This document shows, piece by piece, positions 9,405-21,846 of a stretch of DNA of 64,000 nucleotides. This stretch comes from Byssovorax sp. (GTDB lineage Bacteria > Myxococcota_A > Polyangia > Polyangiales > Polyangiaceae), in contig JANYGI010000176.1 of the NCBI GenBank assembly GCA_025362495.1, forward strand, positions 1 to 64,000. The letters run 5' to 3'. The notes beneath the pieces are model-generated. The model searched no databases. It saw only the letters and a list, made by a program, of their open reading frames with translations, and had not been told where the DNA came from. Each line of letters begins with the position of its first letter. Position 1 is the first letter of the stretch. A program made the position numbers and the translations under genes.

Positions 9405-9676
9405 TGCCAGCAAACAGGGCGACCATGGCGGCAAGCTCTGCTGGTGCAGCGAGACAGCTCGATACCGTAGCTGTCGCTGCTCATCGAGCACTCCTTGGTA
9501 CTGCAGGCTCGCTGACGAGCCGGGCGTGAGCTGGCGCGGCGAGCGCGTCGGAGCGCAGGAGCGCGAAGCTCTTCGGGCGCTGGGCGCGCGCTCGCCGCTT
9601 GGCGCCGGAAAGAAAACGCGCCGCGAGCGTCCGGCGGGGGTGGACTTTCGCGCGAGCGGCTCCTACGCCTCCGGGG

Positions 9677-10504
9677 ATGAACAGCGTGTCGACGGCAACT
9701 CTCCCGCTGAGCTCGGGCGGCGTGATTCCCCAGGTCGGGCTCGGTGTGTGGCAATCGGGCCGGGGCGCGACGACCAGGACCGCCGTGCTCACGGCCCTCC
9801 GCGCCGGGTATCGACACATCGATACCGCGCGCATCTACGGCAACGAAGCCGACGTCGGTGCGGCGGTACAAGAGAGCGAGGTGCCGCGCGAAGAGATCTT
9901 CGTGGCGACCAAGCTCTGGAACGATGACCAGGGGTTCGACGAAGCGCAGCGCGCCTTCGACGCAAGCCTGCGGCGACTCGGCCTCGACTACGTCGATCTC
10001 TACCTGATCCACTGGCCCGTGGCCGGCAAGCGACTCGACTCCTGGCGCGCGCTCGAGCGGATCAAGGCCAGCGGGCGCGCCCGCGCCATCGGCGTCAGCA
10101 ACTTCCTCGTGCCCCACCTCGAGGAGCTCCTGGCAGCGGCAAACGAGCCTCCCGCCGTCGACCAGATCGAGATGCACCCCTTCCTGCAGCAGCGCGAGAC
10201 CCGGGCGTTCTGCGCGAAGACCGCGATCGTGGTCGAGGCGTACAGCCCGCTCACGCACGGCCGCAAGATCGATGATCCGGTGATCGCGGCGGTCGCGGCG
10301 CGCGCAGGGCGATCCCCGGCGCAGGTGCTCCTGCGCTGGGGCGTCCAGAAGGGCGTGGTGGTCCTCCCGAAGTCCACGAACGAGGGGCGAATCATCGAGA
10401 ACGCCGACGTCTTCGGCTTCACCCTCGACGGCGCGGCGATGAGTGCGCTGGACGCGCTCGACGAAGGCCTCGCCACCGGGTGGGACCCGCGCACGCAGGC
10501 CTGA
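9677..10504 (+). CDS. aldo/keto reductase
   Basis: 275 residues, NADPH-dependent carbonyl reductase with a TIM-barrel fold. The catalytic tetrad is visible: Asp and Tyr in YRHIDTARIYGNE, Lys in FVATKLW, His in YLIHWPV. The cofactor end is also conserved (LRWGVQKGVVVLPKST ... RIIENADVF). It belongs to the 2,5-diketo-gluconate reductase / methylglyoxal reductase type; the actual substrate is not readable from sequence. The ATG at 9677 is chosen because family proteins begin just before the LSSGGVIPQVGLG strand and the upstream extension is Arg-rich. Confidence 0.9.
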   Translation: MNSVSTATLPLSSGGVIPQVGLGVWQSGRGATTRTAVLTALRAGYRHIDTARIYGNEADVGAAVQESEVPREEIFVATKLWNDDQGFDEAQRAFDASLRRLGLDYVDLYLIHWPVAGKRLDSWRALERIKASGRARAIGVSNFLVPHLEELLAAANEPPAVDQIEMHPFLQQRETRAFCAKTAIVVEAYSPLTHGRKIDDPVIAAVAARAGRSPAQVLLRWGVQKGVVVLPKSTNEGRIIENADVFGFTLDGAAMSALDALDEGLATGWDPRTQA

Positions 10505-10641
10505 AATTGCCACGTGCCGGCGAGCGACACGGCCCGTCGGTTCATGTGTCACGGACCGTGGAGCACGCCGGCTCCACGTCGCTCCGCCTGGCGGCGGAAT
10601 TATCACATGCTCCAGCTCAGGGGCGGCGAGGACCCATGCGC

Positions 10642-10947
10642 CTACATCCGCCGCGCGGGCTGGACGAGCGGTTCAATCCAGGGCGGCAGGCCTGTATCCG
10701 CACAGACTTGCGTATAGATCTCCCACAGCTCCGCGCTGGCCTGGATATTACCAACACCCTCTTTCGAGTGCCCTCCGACCTGCTCCAGCACGACCTCGCG
10801 AGCACTGTAAAGCTCGCCCGCCGTCACATATTGCGTGATCAACGCGGCGCTGACGTTGCGCACCACCGAACGGTGCTGGTACTCCTTCGTCGAGCTGTCC
10901 CCCTCGCCGAGCGCCTCGAGGTTCGTCGTTCGAATCGATCTTTTCAT
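10642..10947 (-). CDS. small hypothetical protein
   Basis: 101 residues starting at an ATG with AGGAGG about 7 nt upstream, an unusually good ribosome site for this window; in-frame GTG and TTG codons just upstream are alternatives. The protein is soluble and mixed alpha in character, with no signal peptide and a single Cys in EIYTQVCADTG. It starts MKRSIRTTNLEALGEGDSST and ends in an Arg-rich tail. I do not recognise the family. It stands alone between the aldo/keto reductase (convergent) and the lipoprotein block. Confidence 0.6.
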   Translation of the reverse strand: MKRSIRTTNLEALGEGDSSTKEYQHRSVVRNVSAALITQYVTAGELYSAREVVLEQVGGHSKEGVGNIQASAELWEIYTQVCADTGLPPWIEPLVQPARRM

Positions 10948-11198
10948 CACCAACCCTCCTGTGGACGCGGATGCTAAGACAGTGACGCCTGATTCTGCAA
11001 GTCAAACCATCGTCGCTGGCGCAATGGCGACGTGAAATCCACGCCGCCGTGCCCCCGAACGCACGCGTGCGTCGGCTCCGCGGTAAAAGTACGCTCTCGC
11101 GCGTCACCCGATGCGACGGCGAGGAGGGCGCGGGAGAAGTTGCCTTGCAGGCTCGGGTTTCCTTGTATCGGCCTCTCCTCCATGGCGGCGCCGCGGGC

Positions 11199-12551
11199 TC
11201 ACTTCGTCCAGCAATCCACGGTGAGCTCGCCGACGGCGGTCGCGTTGCAGCCCAGGATTGGACCGGTGCCGCAGGCGGTGCCGGTCTCAGCGACCCAGCC
11301 GCAGCTCGGATCGCAGGCCGGCGCGTTCTTCACGCACTGCGCGCCACCCGCCGTAGTGGTGGAGCCGAGGGCGCAGATCTCCTCGCCGCGCGCGCAGGTG
11401 AGTCCGTCGGTCCCGCACGCGAAGGTGCCTGGCGTCGACGTCGCCGAGACGCACCCAACCGAGGTATCGGCGGGGCCGGCCGCGCACGGTCCGAAGCGCG
11501 TGTGCTCGACGGCGAACGAGGTGGGCCCGGACTTTGTGCGGACCCACGCGATCGAGAACTCGCGGCCGGTCCAGACCGCCGCGGCGCCATGCACGTCGGC
11601 ATCATCGTCGAGTGGTGTGGAGGTGCTCGACCCGTCGGCGGCGACGTGAACGATGGCGGATCCATTGCCAATCTCGGAGACATAGACGACGTCGTCGACG
11701 CCGAATGCCGGGGTGAAATCCTCGTAACCCGGCGGCACCAGCGGCACGTCGAGGGGGAGCCCCTGGTCGGCGAGCGAGGCGTCGAGCTCCAGAACCCGGA
11801 GCCGGTCGAAGCTCGAGTAGGTGGCCTCGAGCACGCGCACGGTGAAGCCGTCGGCGTGCGCGCGGACGTCGACGGTGGGCACGCGGCCGAGCGAGAGCGA
11901 CCGATGCGCGAGCACCTTTGTCGCCGCGCCGTCGACGAGGAAGATGTCTGCCAGCCACGGTTGGTCTGCATCGATCGCGGTCTGGGTGAAGATCGCGAGC
12001 TTGCCGTCGGTGAAGCTGGCGCTGAGCGGAGCGGATAGCCCGGCCGGCGCGCCGATCGGAAACGTGAACGCTGCGCCGGTTGGCTTTCCCAGCATGTCCA
12101 CCCGTTGAATGACGACTCCGTTCGATCCCTTGAAGCTCCCGACGATCGCGGCGCCTTCGTCGGTGGCGATCAACGTGCCGGCGAACGCGACCGGGGTCTC
12201 GGCGCTGAGCTTGTCGTCGCTGGAGAGCGTGGCGAGGGTGGCGACGTACGCGCCCTTCACCGAGCGAAGGAGGAGCAGAGTCGCGTGATCGCCGGTGCGA
12301 ACGAGCTGTATCCAGGGCTGGGTCTCGGGCGGTCCAGAGAAGATGGTGATGGGATTGGTCTTGCGCGCTCCGTCCGGCCAGAGGTGCTCGACGAACAGCT
12401 GGCCTCCGGCGCCGAAGAGGACGGCAAAGCCCGTGTCGTCGGCCCACGTGGTGGTCACGCGATCAGGCGTCCACCCGCGCGGAGTGAGGCGAATGTCCGG
12501 CGATTCGCTCCACGCGACATTGCATGCGGGCTGCGTGCCCGCCTCCTCCAC
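11199..12551 (-). CDS. surface protein with beta-propeller-like repeats, signal peptide missing
   Basis: About 450 residues from a GTG at 12549-12551 (GAGGG upstream). The body is a chain of beta-strand repeats typical of WD/Kelch-like propellers in myxobacterial lipoproteins (GWTPDRVTTTW, FAVLFGAGG, RVDMLGKPTG). The C-terminal 90 residues are Cys-rich (CGTDGLTCARGEEIC, CDPSCGWVAETGTAC). Such proteins are normally exported, yet no signal peptide or lipobox can be found: the frame is open upstream but holds no ATG before running into the neighbouring gene. Only about 70 bases separate it from the upstream lipoprotein. It is probably a 5'-truncated copy; if expressed it would stay in the cytoplasm. 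Confidence 0.55.
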   Translation of the reverse strand: MEEAGTQPACNVAWSESPDIRLTPRGWTPDRVTTTWADDTGFAVLFGAGGQLFVEHLWPDGARKTNPITIFSGPPETQPWIQLVRTGDHATLLLLRSVKGAYVATLATLSSDDKLSAETPVAFAGTLIATDEGAAIVGSFKGSNGVVIQRVDMLGKPTGAAFTFPIGAPAGLSAPLSASFTDGKLAIFTQTAIDADQPWLADIFLVDGAATKVLAHRSLSLGRVPTVDVRAHADGFTVRVLEATYSSFDRLRVLELDASLADQGLPLDVPLVPPGYEDFTPAFGVDDVVYVSEIGNGSAIVHVAADGSSTSTPLDDDADVHGAAAVWTGREFSIAWVRTKSGPTSFAVEHTRFGPCAAGPADTSVGCVSATSTPGTFACGTDGLTCARGEEICALGSTTTAGGAQCVKNAPACDPSCGWVAETGTACGTGPILGCNATAVGELTVDCWTK

Positions 12552-12619
12552 CGGCTCGACCCTCGTGGGATCTCCTCGCGAGCCTTCCGGCGTCCCCCGG
12601 GCCTGATGTGGCGAGCGCT

Positions 12620-13732
12620 TCAGAGCCCGTAGGCCGACTTCACGGCCGCGACCACGGCGCTGGGCGAGCACTGCCCGGGAGGACACGCCGCCGCCACCGA
12701 CTTGTTGGCGGTGTACGCCTTGGCGCGGAAGTGCTCGTTGGCGTCGCTCGTCCACGCGGCGACGTGGTTCGACAGGCACTCTGCGCCCCAGGCCGGGGTG
12801 TGGTTGGCCGCGCCGACCTTGGCGATGCACGCGTCGTAGCTCTCGCCGAGGCCCGCCCGGTAGCCGCACCACTCGGTGCGATGGAGGGAGTTGATCCGGC
12901 AATAGCAGCCCGTCGTGCACGGTTGAGAGACGCCGTCCTCGAACTGGTAGTTGACGTAGCCGCCGCCCATGTCCTCGATGATGCCGCCCTCGAGCGCGAA
13001 GATGCGGGACGACTGATAGAGCATGGCGAGGCCGATAGCGCCGAGGCCGCTCTCGTAAGCGCTCTGCGCCGAGCCCTTCAAGGCCTGGAGCGCGGGGATA
13101 TAGGTCGCGGCGTCGACGATCCACCGGCCCACGCGATCAGGAGAGGGGTTGGCCACCTTGACGGTGGTCGTGATCCCGCCCGACGTGTACGTGCAGGCTT
13201 GTGCGCTGTAAGGCCAGTTCTTGTATGTCGTGGGGACACAGCTTTGCTCGACGTAAGGTTTGGCGTTGAGGACGTCGATGAGCGAAGCCGGGACGACGAT
13301 GGCGCCTGGACACTGATCGGGAGTTCCGAGGGGCATCTGCTGGCAGGCTCCCTGGCAGTCCTGGAGCACCTCGAGCACGTCGTTCTTGCAGACGTAGAGG
13401 ATGCTGGGATCGCCGCCGACGCCGTTGCCGCCGCAGAAGATGCCACCGTTCTTGGGGCAGGGAATGGGCGCGCAGGCGCCGCAATCCGCGGGGCAGCTCT
13501 CGCAGGTCTCGGTGGCGGCGCAGGTGCCGTCGCCGCAGGCCGCGCTCACCCCCGTCGCGGTGCTGGCAATCGAGCTCGATGTCACCGATCCGCGATTGCC
13601 ACCGTCGCCTCCGGCGCCCACCGTCGCCGGGTGGCCGCCCGCGCCGCTCGATGTCGTACCTTTGCTGTCGGAGCAGGCGGCGGTGAGGCTCAGGACGAGG
13701 AGGGCGCTCAGGGCCAGTGCGGTTTGCGTCAT
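12620..13732 (-). CDS. Cys-rich lipoprotein of unknown function
   Basis: 370 residues. The signal MTQTALALSALLVLSLTAAC places the lipidated Cys at residue 20, followed by a Gly/Ser/Thr linker. Next comes a Cys-rich patch of a kind common in myxobacterial surface proteins (CGDGTCAATETCESCPADCGAC), a second Cys cluster (CKNDVLEVLQDCQGACQQM) and a C-terminal globular region with GLGAIGLAMLYQSSRIFALEGG and four further Cys pairs. I recognise no enzyme motif. The start at 13732 is chosen for its signal peptide although no clear ribosome site precedes it. It is divergent from the lipoprotein gene at 13910. Confidence 0.7.
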   Translation of the reverse strand: MTQTALALSALLVLSLTAACSDSKGTTSSGAGGHPATVGAGGDGGNRGSVTSSSIASTATGVSAACGDGTCAATETCESCPADCGACAPIPCPKNGGIFCGGNGVGGDPSILYVCKNDVLEVLQDCQGACQQMPLGTPDQCPGAIVVPASLIDVLNAKPYVEQSCVPTTYKNWPYSAQACTYTSGGITTTVKVANPSPDRVGRWIVDAATYIPALQALKGSAQSAYESGLGAIGLAMLYQSSRIFALEGGIIEDMGGGYVNYQFEDGVSQPCTTGCYCRINSLHRTEWCGYRAGLGESYDACIAKVGAANHTPAWGAECLSNHVAAWTSDANEHFRAKAYTANKSVAAACPPGQCSPSAVVAAVKSAYGL

Positions 13733-13909
13733 CCGACGAGTATCCACGGGGATGGAGTCGGCCGTCAACCACGCAGTTGCAGCGCTCGTCGGGCGTTTAG
13801 GGGAACGCGGTTAGCAGCGGAAATTTGCAGGCACGCTCGGCGAGCTGATTTCGTGCCGGTGTTCGCGATTGGCGCCACGATCGTGGCCACCTGTGCTCTG
13901 ATCGCGCGC

Positions 13910-15505
13910 ATGAAGACCACCGTCGCGCGCCTCGCTCTGCTCACCGTCCCTTCCCTGGCGCTCGCGGCGATGGGTGCCTGTTCCGGCGGCGAGACGCCGT
14001 CTTCCAGCGCCGCCAGCTCCGGCGCAGTCGGCGGAGGCGGGGGCGTTCCCGGGGCCGGCGGTGGTACCAGCAGCTCGGGCGCGAGCGCGGGCGGCAGCGA
14101 TGGCGCTGGTGGGGGCATGCCCGACGCGGGGGACGCGGGTTTGCCGCCGCTCACCTGGACGGTGGGTGGGGCGCGCGGCGGGGATACGCCGGTGCTCGAG
14201 CACAAGTCCTACGATTACGCCCCGTCGATCATCCATGATGGAGTCTACCGGATGTGGTGGTGCGGCGGCATCGCCGGGGATCACATCCTTTATGCCGAGG
14301 CCACCAAGCTCGACGGGCCGTGGCACTCCCATGGATCAGAGGCGGTCAACTCGTTCGACGACGTGTTCCAGCCGACGGGCGGCGCGACGGACTTCGATGG
14401 GCAACACACCTGCGATCCCTCGGTGGTCCGCGTCGATGGGACGTATTACCTCTACTACGGTGGCCTCAGCAAGACCGGATCAGCTCCGCATATCACGATG
14501 ATCGGCGTGGCCCAGAGCAGCGATGGCCGCAGCTGGACGCGGCTGAACGGGGGCAAGCCGATCCTGGTGCCGAAGCGCAACGACAGCACGCTCCCCAACA
14601 CGTACGGGGCGGGGCAGCCGAGCGCGCTCGCGCTCGGGGGCAAGCTCTACCTCATCTACACCGACACGACGGGGCTCGGTGGCAATCAGGTCAACGGCGC
14701 CGGACAATACGTGCTCCGCTCGTCGGATCCCACCTTCCAGACGGGGGTGGAGGAGCTCGGTCCGAACGGGTTCGCGCCGCGGACGGCGGAGTCGGAGACC
14801 GCCTATTCGCTGGTCGAGGCCTTCAGCGTCGACTGGCAGTACGTCGACGCGATTGACGCCTTCGCGATCGCCATCGACGGGTCTTCCGGCTTCACCAAGG
14901 TGCGCCTGTTCGATCAGGATCTCCACGCCATCGCGGGGAAGGACATCCTGCTCAAAGGGGTCTGGGCCGACGGGCCGGGGATCGTATCTCGACCCGACAA
15001 GCATGCCATTCCGGGCGATTCGTGCGATGTGATCCCGTTCGACACGTTTCACGGGGCGAGCCCGATCCCCGGCGGTGGGCCCTCGACCTGGGATCTCACC
15101 CACGATGGGGCGGACATCACCGTCAATCGCACCTGCGCCGAGGTGCCGTTGCAGCGGGTCTACGAGGGATCGCAGATCGCGGCGACCGGGCTGCCGCTCG
15201 CGGTGGTGGTCGCCGGGAAGCGGCTCCAGTTCGCGCTGGCGGCGCCCGCGGGGCGGATCGCGCGGAGTCAGTACGCGATCACCCCGGCAATGTACCAGGC
15301 GATCCCCTTCGGAGCGTCAATGAAGGCGGGTGTCGAGGTGCTCGGCGCGCCCGGGCGGCCCGCGGCGTTTCACCTCGACGATCAACACCTCTGGCCGGTG
15401 AGCTGTCTGGAGATGATCGACGACAACCAGTCTTCGATCACCTCGACCTCGGTGACCGCGTGGGACGCGATCGGGCAGTCGGCAACGCTGCGCTGCCTGA
15501 AATAA
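13910..15505 (+). CDS. lipoprotein with five-bladed beta-propeller, glycoside-hydrolase-43/62-like
   Basis: 531 residues. The signal ends in LAAMGAC (lipid Cys about residue 24) and is followed by about 55 residues of Gly/Ser/Ala linker. The catalytic-type region has the strand motifs of GH43/GH117-like propellers: DYAPSIIHDGVYRMWWCGG, ILYAEATKLDGPW, CDPSVVRVDGTYYLYYGG and IGVAQSSDGRSWTRL. The Asp before PS in both repeats is where such enzymes place catalytic or structural acids. A smaller beta-rich C-terminal domain contains three Cys. It may bind or trim an extracellular polysaccharide; the substrate and even the activity are inferred from fold only. Confidence 0.7.
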   Translation: MKTTVARLALLTVPSLALAAMGACSGGETPSSSAASSGAVGGGGGVPGAGGGTSSSGASAGGSDGAGGGMPDAGDAGLPPLTWTVGGARGGDTPVLEHKSYDYAPSIIHDGVYRMWWCGGIAGDHILYAEATKLDGPWHSHGSEAVNSFDDVFQPTGGATDFDGQHTCDPSVVRVDGTYYLYYGGLSKTGSAPHITMIGVAQSSDGRSWTRLNGGKPILVPKRNDSTLPNTYGAGQPSALALGGKLYLIYTDTTGLGGNQVNGAGQYVLRSSDPTFQTGVEELGPNGFAPRTAESETAYSLVEAFSVDWQYVDAIDAFAIAIDGSSGFTKVRLFDQDLHAIAGKDILLKGVWADGPGIVSRPDKHAIPGDSCDVIPFDTFHGASPIPGGGPSTWDLTHDGADITVNRTCAEVPLQRVYEGSQIAATGLPLAVVVAGKRLQFALAAPAGRIARSQYAITPAMYQAIPFGASMKAGVEVLGAPGRPAAFHLDDQHLWPVSCLEMIDDNQSSITSTSVTAWDAIGQSATLRCLK

Positions 15506-15571
15506 GCCGGGCCGTCGACGAGGCGGAGGCGGCGCGCCGGGCGTGAGGTGGTGTCAACCGCTCGCGCCAGG

Positions 15572-19435
<3,864 letters not shown>

Positions 19436-19646
19436 GATCTCCGGAAGAAGAGACGAGGACGCTGCGCGCGTCAATCGACGTCAATCGAGGTGGACGGCAC
19501 CGCGCGCGACCGCGAGCTGCGCGTCGAGATCGGGTATCCCGCCGACGCGAGCGCGCAAGCAAATGCGCCGAGAGGGTCGAATCCCGGAGAGGAAGCGGAG
19601 ATTCAGCCGCGAGGTCGACTCTCCGAATTCTCGGCCGCTCCGGCGC

Positions 19647-21506
19647 TCAACCGGTGGGCGCCTGCGCGCTCCGGCTGCGCTCCTGCAAGAGCGCCCGGAT
19701 CCGGGCGAAATCGATGGGCTTGTCCAGGAAGGGCGCGGTGACCTGGGCCTGGAACGCCTCGGTTCGCTCGGTGAACGAGCCGCCGCTGATGAACGCCAGG
19801 TGGGGTAACGCGTCCGGATAGAGGCGCTTCACCTCCTCGTGGACATCCATCCCCGTGAGCTCGGGCATCATCAGATCGCAGAGGATCAGATCGAATCTCC
19901 GCCCCTCGGCGAGCAGCGCGAGGCCCTCGCGACCGCTGGCGGTGACGGTCACGCGGTGAGGGCGCAGCCCGCGCGCGAGCGCCCGCGCGACCATTGGCTC
20001 GTCGTCGATCACCAGCACCTCGAAGGGCTCGTTGACAGCGGGCTTGGGCGCGGGCAGCTCCGGGGCGGCGACCGGCGCCGGCGTGGCCATCGACTCGGAG
20101 GCTCGCTCCGCGGCGGCGAGCGTCACCCGCGCGATCGTGCAGCCAGGGCGGCTGTCGAAGTACAGAGTCCCGCCCACCGACTCGAGGATACCGTGCGACA
20201 GCGCCAGTCCCAGGCCGAGCCCTTCACCGAGCTTGGTGGTGAAGAAGGGCTCCTTGACGCGAGAGAGGATATCTGCGGCCATGCCAGCTCCGCTGTCCTC
20301 CACCTCGATGACCACGCGATCGTCCGAGGCCCGGGTGCGGACCTGGATCTGGTTCTTCGACGCGTGCCCCTCGGGGATGGCCTGCGCCGCGTTGACCAGC
20401 AGGTTCAAGAACACCTGCACCAGCCGGCCCTCGTTGCCGACGACGCGCCGCGGATCGCCGAGCGCCGTGGTCACGCGCGCCCTCGGGCGGGTGTGCGGCT
20501 CGGCCATCTTGATCGCCGTCTCCAGCGCCCGCGAGAGATCGACACTGCCGATCGAGTCGTCGCCGGGCATCGCCGCGCCCTTGAGATCCTGGACGATCCG
20601 CCGGATCCGGTCGACGCCTTCGCGCGCCTCCGCGAGCACCTGCACGGCCTCGGCCTGGCCCTCGAGGAGCGCGAGGGCGCGCTGCGCGAACTCGAGGTTG
20701 TTCGACACGTACGACAGAGGGTTATTGATCTCGTGCGCGGCGGCGGCGGCGACGCGACCGAGCGACGCCAGCCGCTCCGTGCGCGCCACATGGGCCGCCA
20801 TCACCGCTTCCATCCGCTCGCGCTCGGCCGCGAGGTTGCGCGCGTCGAGCGCCGCGATCCGCGTCAGGCTGCGGTGCCGCTCGTTCTCGTAGAGCACGGC
20901 GACGAGGAACAGCGTCGCGGTGATCACCAGCAGGCCTGCGTGCTCGTTGAACAGGCGCGTCCCGGGCACCGACGTGGGCTTGACCAGGCCCGCGTGGCCG
21001 AGCAAGCCCACCGCGATGCCCGCGATCGACGCGAAGACCGCCCACACCGCGCCGACGCGGATCCCGCCGAGCAGCGTCGCGTAGATGGGGATCTCGGCGA
21101 TGGCCACCGTGGCGGGGTTCACGCCGGCACCGTGCACCAGCACCAGGCTCGTCGTGCCGGCGAAACACGCCGCGAGCACGACGTTGAGGACCACGCGGAG
21201 CGGCGCCCCGGCGCGGAGGGCGAAGGGGCCGCATCCGATCCCCAGGCCGAGCGCCACGTTGATGGCGACCTCACGGGCGTTGCCGGCGACCGCGTGGATC
21301 ACGGCGAGGACCCCGAAGACGACCACCATCGCCCAGGCGATCGCCACGTTCAGACGGAGCCGATCGAGCCCTTCGGAGGCGATCGCCTCCGCGGGGACGA
21401 ACCACTGGAGGAACGCGCTCACGGCCCCCCTGGGCGCGGGATCCAACTCGACGTCTCGTTCGCTCGATCGCACCGCGGGCGAGGGAAGGTGATCGGCGTC
21501 CATCAT
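19647..21506 (-). CDS. membrane hybrid sensor histidine kinase with C-terminal receiver
   Basis: 619 residues. The N-terminal third has about six hydrophobic segments (residues 50-210), an integral sensor without a periplasmic domain. Then come a coiled coil, the H-box AAAAAHEINNPLSYVSNNLEF and an HATPase domain (NLLVNAAQAIPEG, VEDSGAGM, GLGLGLALSHGI). The receiver domain spans about residues 500-615: VLVIDDEP, phospho-acceptor Asp in DLILCDLMMPELTG, and Lys in FLDKPID. With no DNA-binding output, it probably passes phosphate through a partner not in the window. The start is one of two adjacent ATGs (21501-21506). It is divergent from the ThrRS leader, about 100 nt away. Confidence 0.9.
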   Translation of the reverse strand: MMDADHLPSPAVRSSERDVELDPAPRGAVSAFLQWFVPAEAIASEGLDRLRLNVAIAWAMVVVFGVLAVIHAVAGNAREVAINVALGLGIGCGPFALRAGAPLRVVLNVVLAACFAGTTSLVLVHGAGVNPATVAIAEIPIYATLLGGIRVGAVWAVFASIAGIAVGLLGHAGLVKPTSVPGTRLFNEHAGLLVITATLFLVAVLYENERHRSLTRIAALDARNLAAERERMEAVMAAHVARTERLASLGRVAAAAAHEINNPLSYVSNNLEFAQRALALLEGQAEAVQVLAEAREGVDRIRRIVQDLKGAAMPGDDSIGSVDLSRALETAIKMAEPHTRPRARVTTALGDPRRVVGNEGRLVQVFLNLLVNAAQAIPEGHASKNQIQVRTRASDDRVVIEVEDSGAGMAADILSRVKEPFFTTKLGEGLGLGLALSHGILESVGGTLYFDSRPGCTIARVTLAAAERASESMATPAPVAAPELPAPKPAVNEPFEVLVIDDEPMVARALARGLRPHRVTVTASGREGLALLAEGRRFDLILCDLMMPELTGMDVHEEVKRLYPDALPHLAFISGGSFTERTEAFQAQVTAPFLDKPIDFARIRALLQERSRSAQAPTG

Positions 21507-21613
21507 GGCGAGAGTACACGACACGTGCTCGCGCGCCGGGCTCGTCTGCGGCGTTCGCGACATGGATTACGATCAGTTGTTGAGGCTGACGAGCACATTC
21601 CGGATCTGGCCTC

Positions 21614-21642
21614 TTGACAGCTCGCCTCGAACAGCAAAGACT
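21614..21642 (+). promoter_or_regulatory. tentative sigma-70 promoter of the Thr leader / ThrRS operon
   Basis: A perfect -35 hexamer TTGACA at 21614-21619 is followed 17 nt later by AAGACT, a poor -10. If used, transcription would start within a few bases of the leader ATG at 21653, so the leader could be translated from a near-leaderless mRNA. That would fit the absence of a Shine-Dalgarno there. Confidence 0.35.
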
Positions 21643-21652
21643 CCGCCCTCCC

Positions 21653-21727
21653 ATGAGCCTCGTCTCCACGACTACCACGACGACCACGACCCGCACCGGC
21701 GGGCCTGGTCGCGTGGGCACGCCGTAA
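21653..21727 (+). CDS. threonine leader peptide (attenuator ORF), 24 codons
   Basis: This ORF starts ATG AGC CTC GTC TCC and then reads eight consecutive Thr codons (21668-21691), Arg, another Thr, and after a Gly/Pro-rich stretch one more Thr before the TAA at 21725-21727. Ten of 24 codons are Thr. It precedes, by 119 bp, a gene for a threonyl-tRNA synthetase, so the amino acid matches the enzyme's product exactly as in the classical leader peptides of thr, his and trp operons. It was not found by size-limited gene calling. No Shine-Dalgarno is visible (CGCCCTCCC before ATG). The peptide is unlikely to have a function; the ribosome's speed through the Thr run is the signal. Confidence 0.7.
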   Translation: MSLVSTTTTTTTTRTGGPGRVGTP

Positions 21728-21780
21728 GTCGAACGAGCCTCACCCACGCAGCCAAGCCCCGCCGGATCGCCGGACGGGGC
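21696..21780 (+). promoter_or_regulatory. attenuator: alternative antiterminator and terminator hairpins
   Basis: Terminator candidate: GCCCCGCCGG (21756-21765), loop ATCG, CCGG-A-CGGGGC (21770-21780), ten base pairs with one bulged A. Antiterminator candidate: CCGGCGGG (21696-21703), just after the Thr run, pairs perfectly over 8 bp with CCCGCCGG (21758-21765), which is the 5' arm of the terminator; the two structures exclude each other. A third pairing, GCGTGGG (21711-21717) with CCCACGC (21743-21749), can form when the leader ribosome has left. A ribosome stalled in the Thr codons leaves 21696-21703 free, giving antitermination and ThrRS expression. The T-run after the terminator is short (TTT near 21790), so termination may be Rho-assisted. 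Confidence 0.6.
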
Positions 21781-21846
21781 AGCGCTGCATTTCGCGCAAC
21801 GAACGCTCTGTCCGGCCTCCCGCTCGAACCGCGAACGGAGACCGAC

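Noticed and set aside
8118-9491. 457-codon minus-strand open frame opposite the chemoreceptor
   Set aside because: Composition of a shadow (Arg/Leu/Asp/His), while the plus strand has clear MCP motifs.
21653-21846. T-box riboswitch upstream of the ThrRS gene
   Set aside because: I see no T-box consensus sequence or specifier-loop architecture; the Thr codon run and competing stems fit ribosome-mediated attenuation instead.
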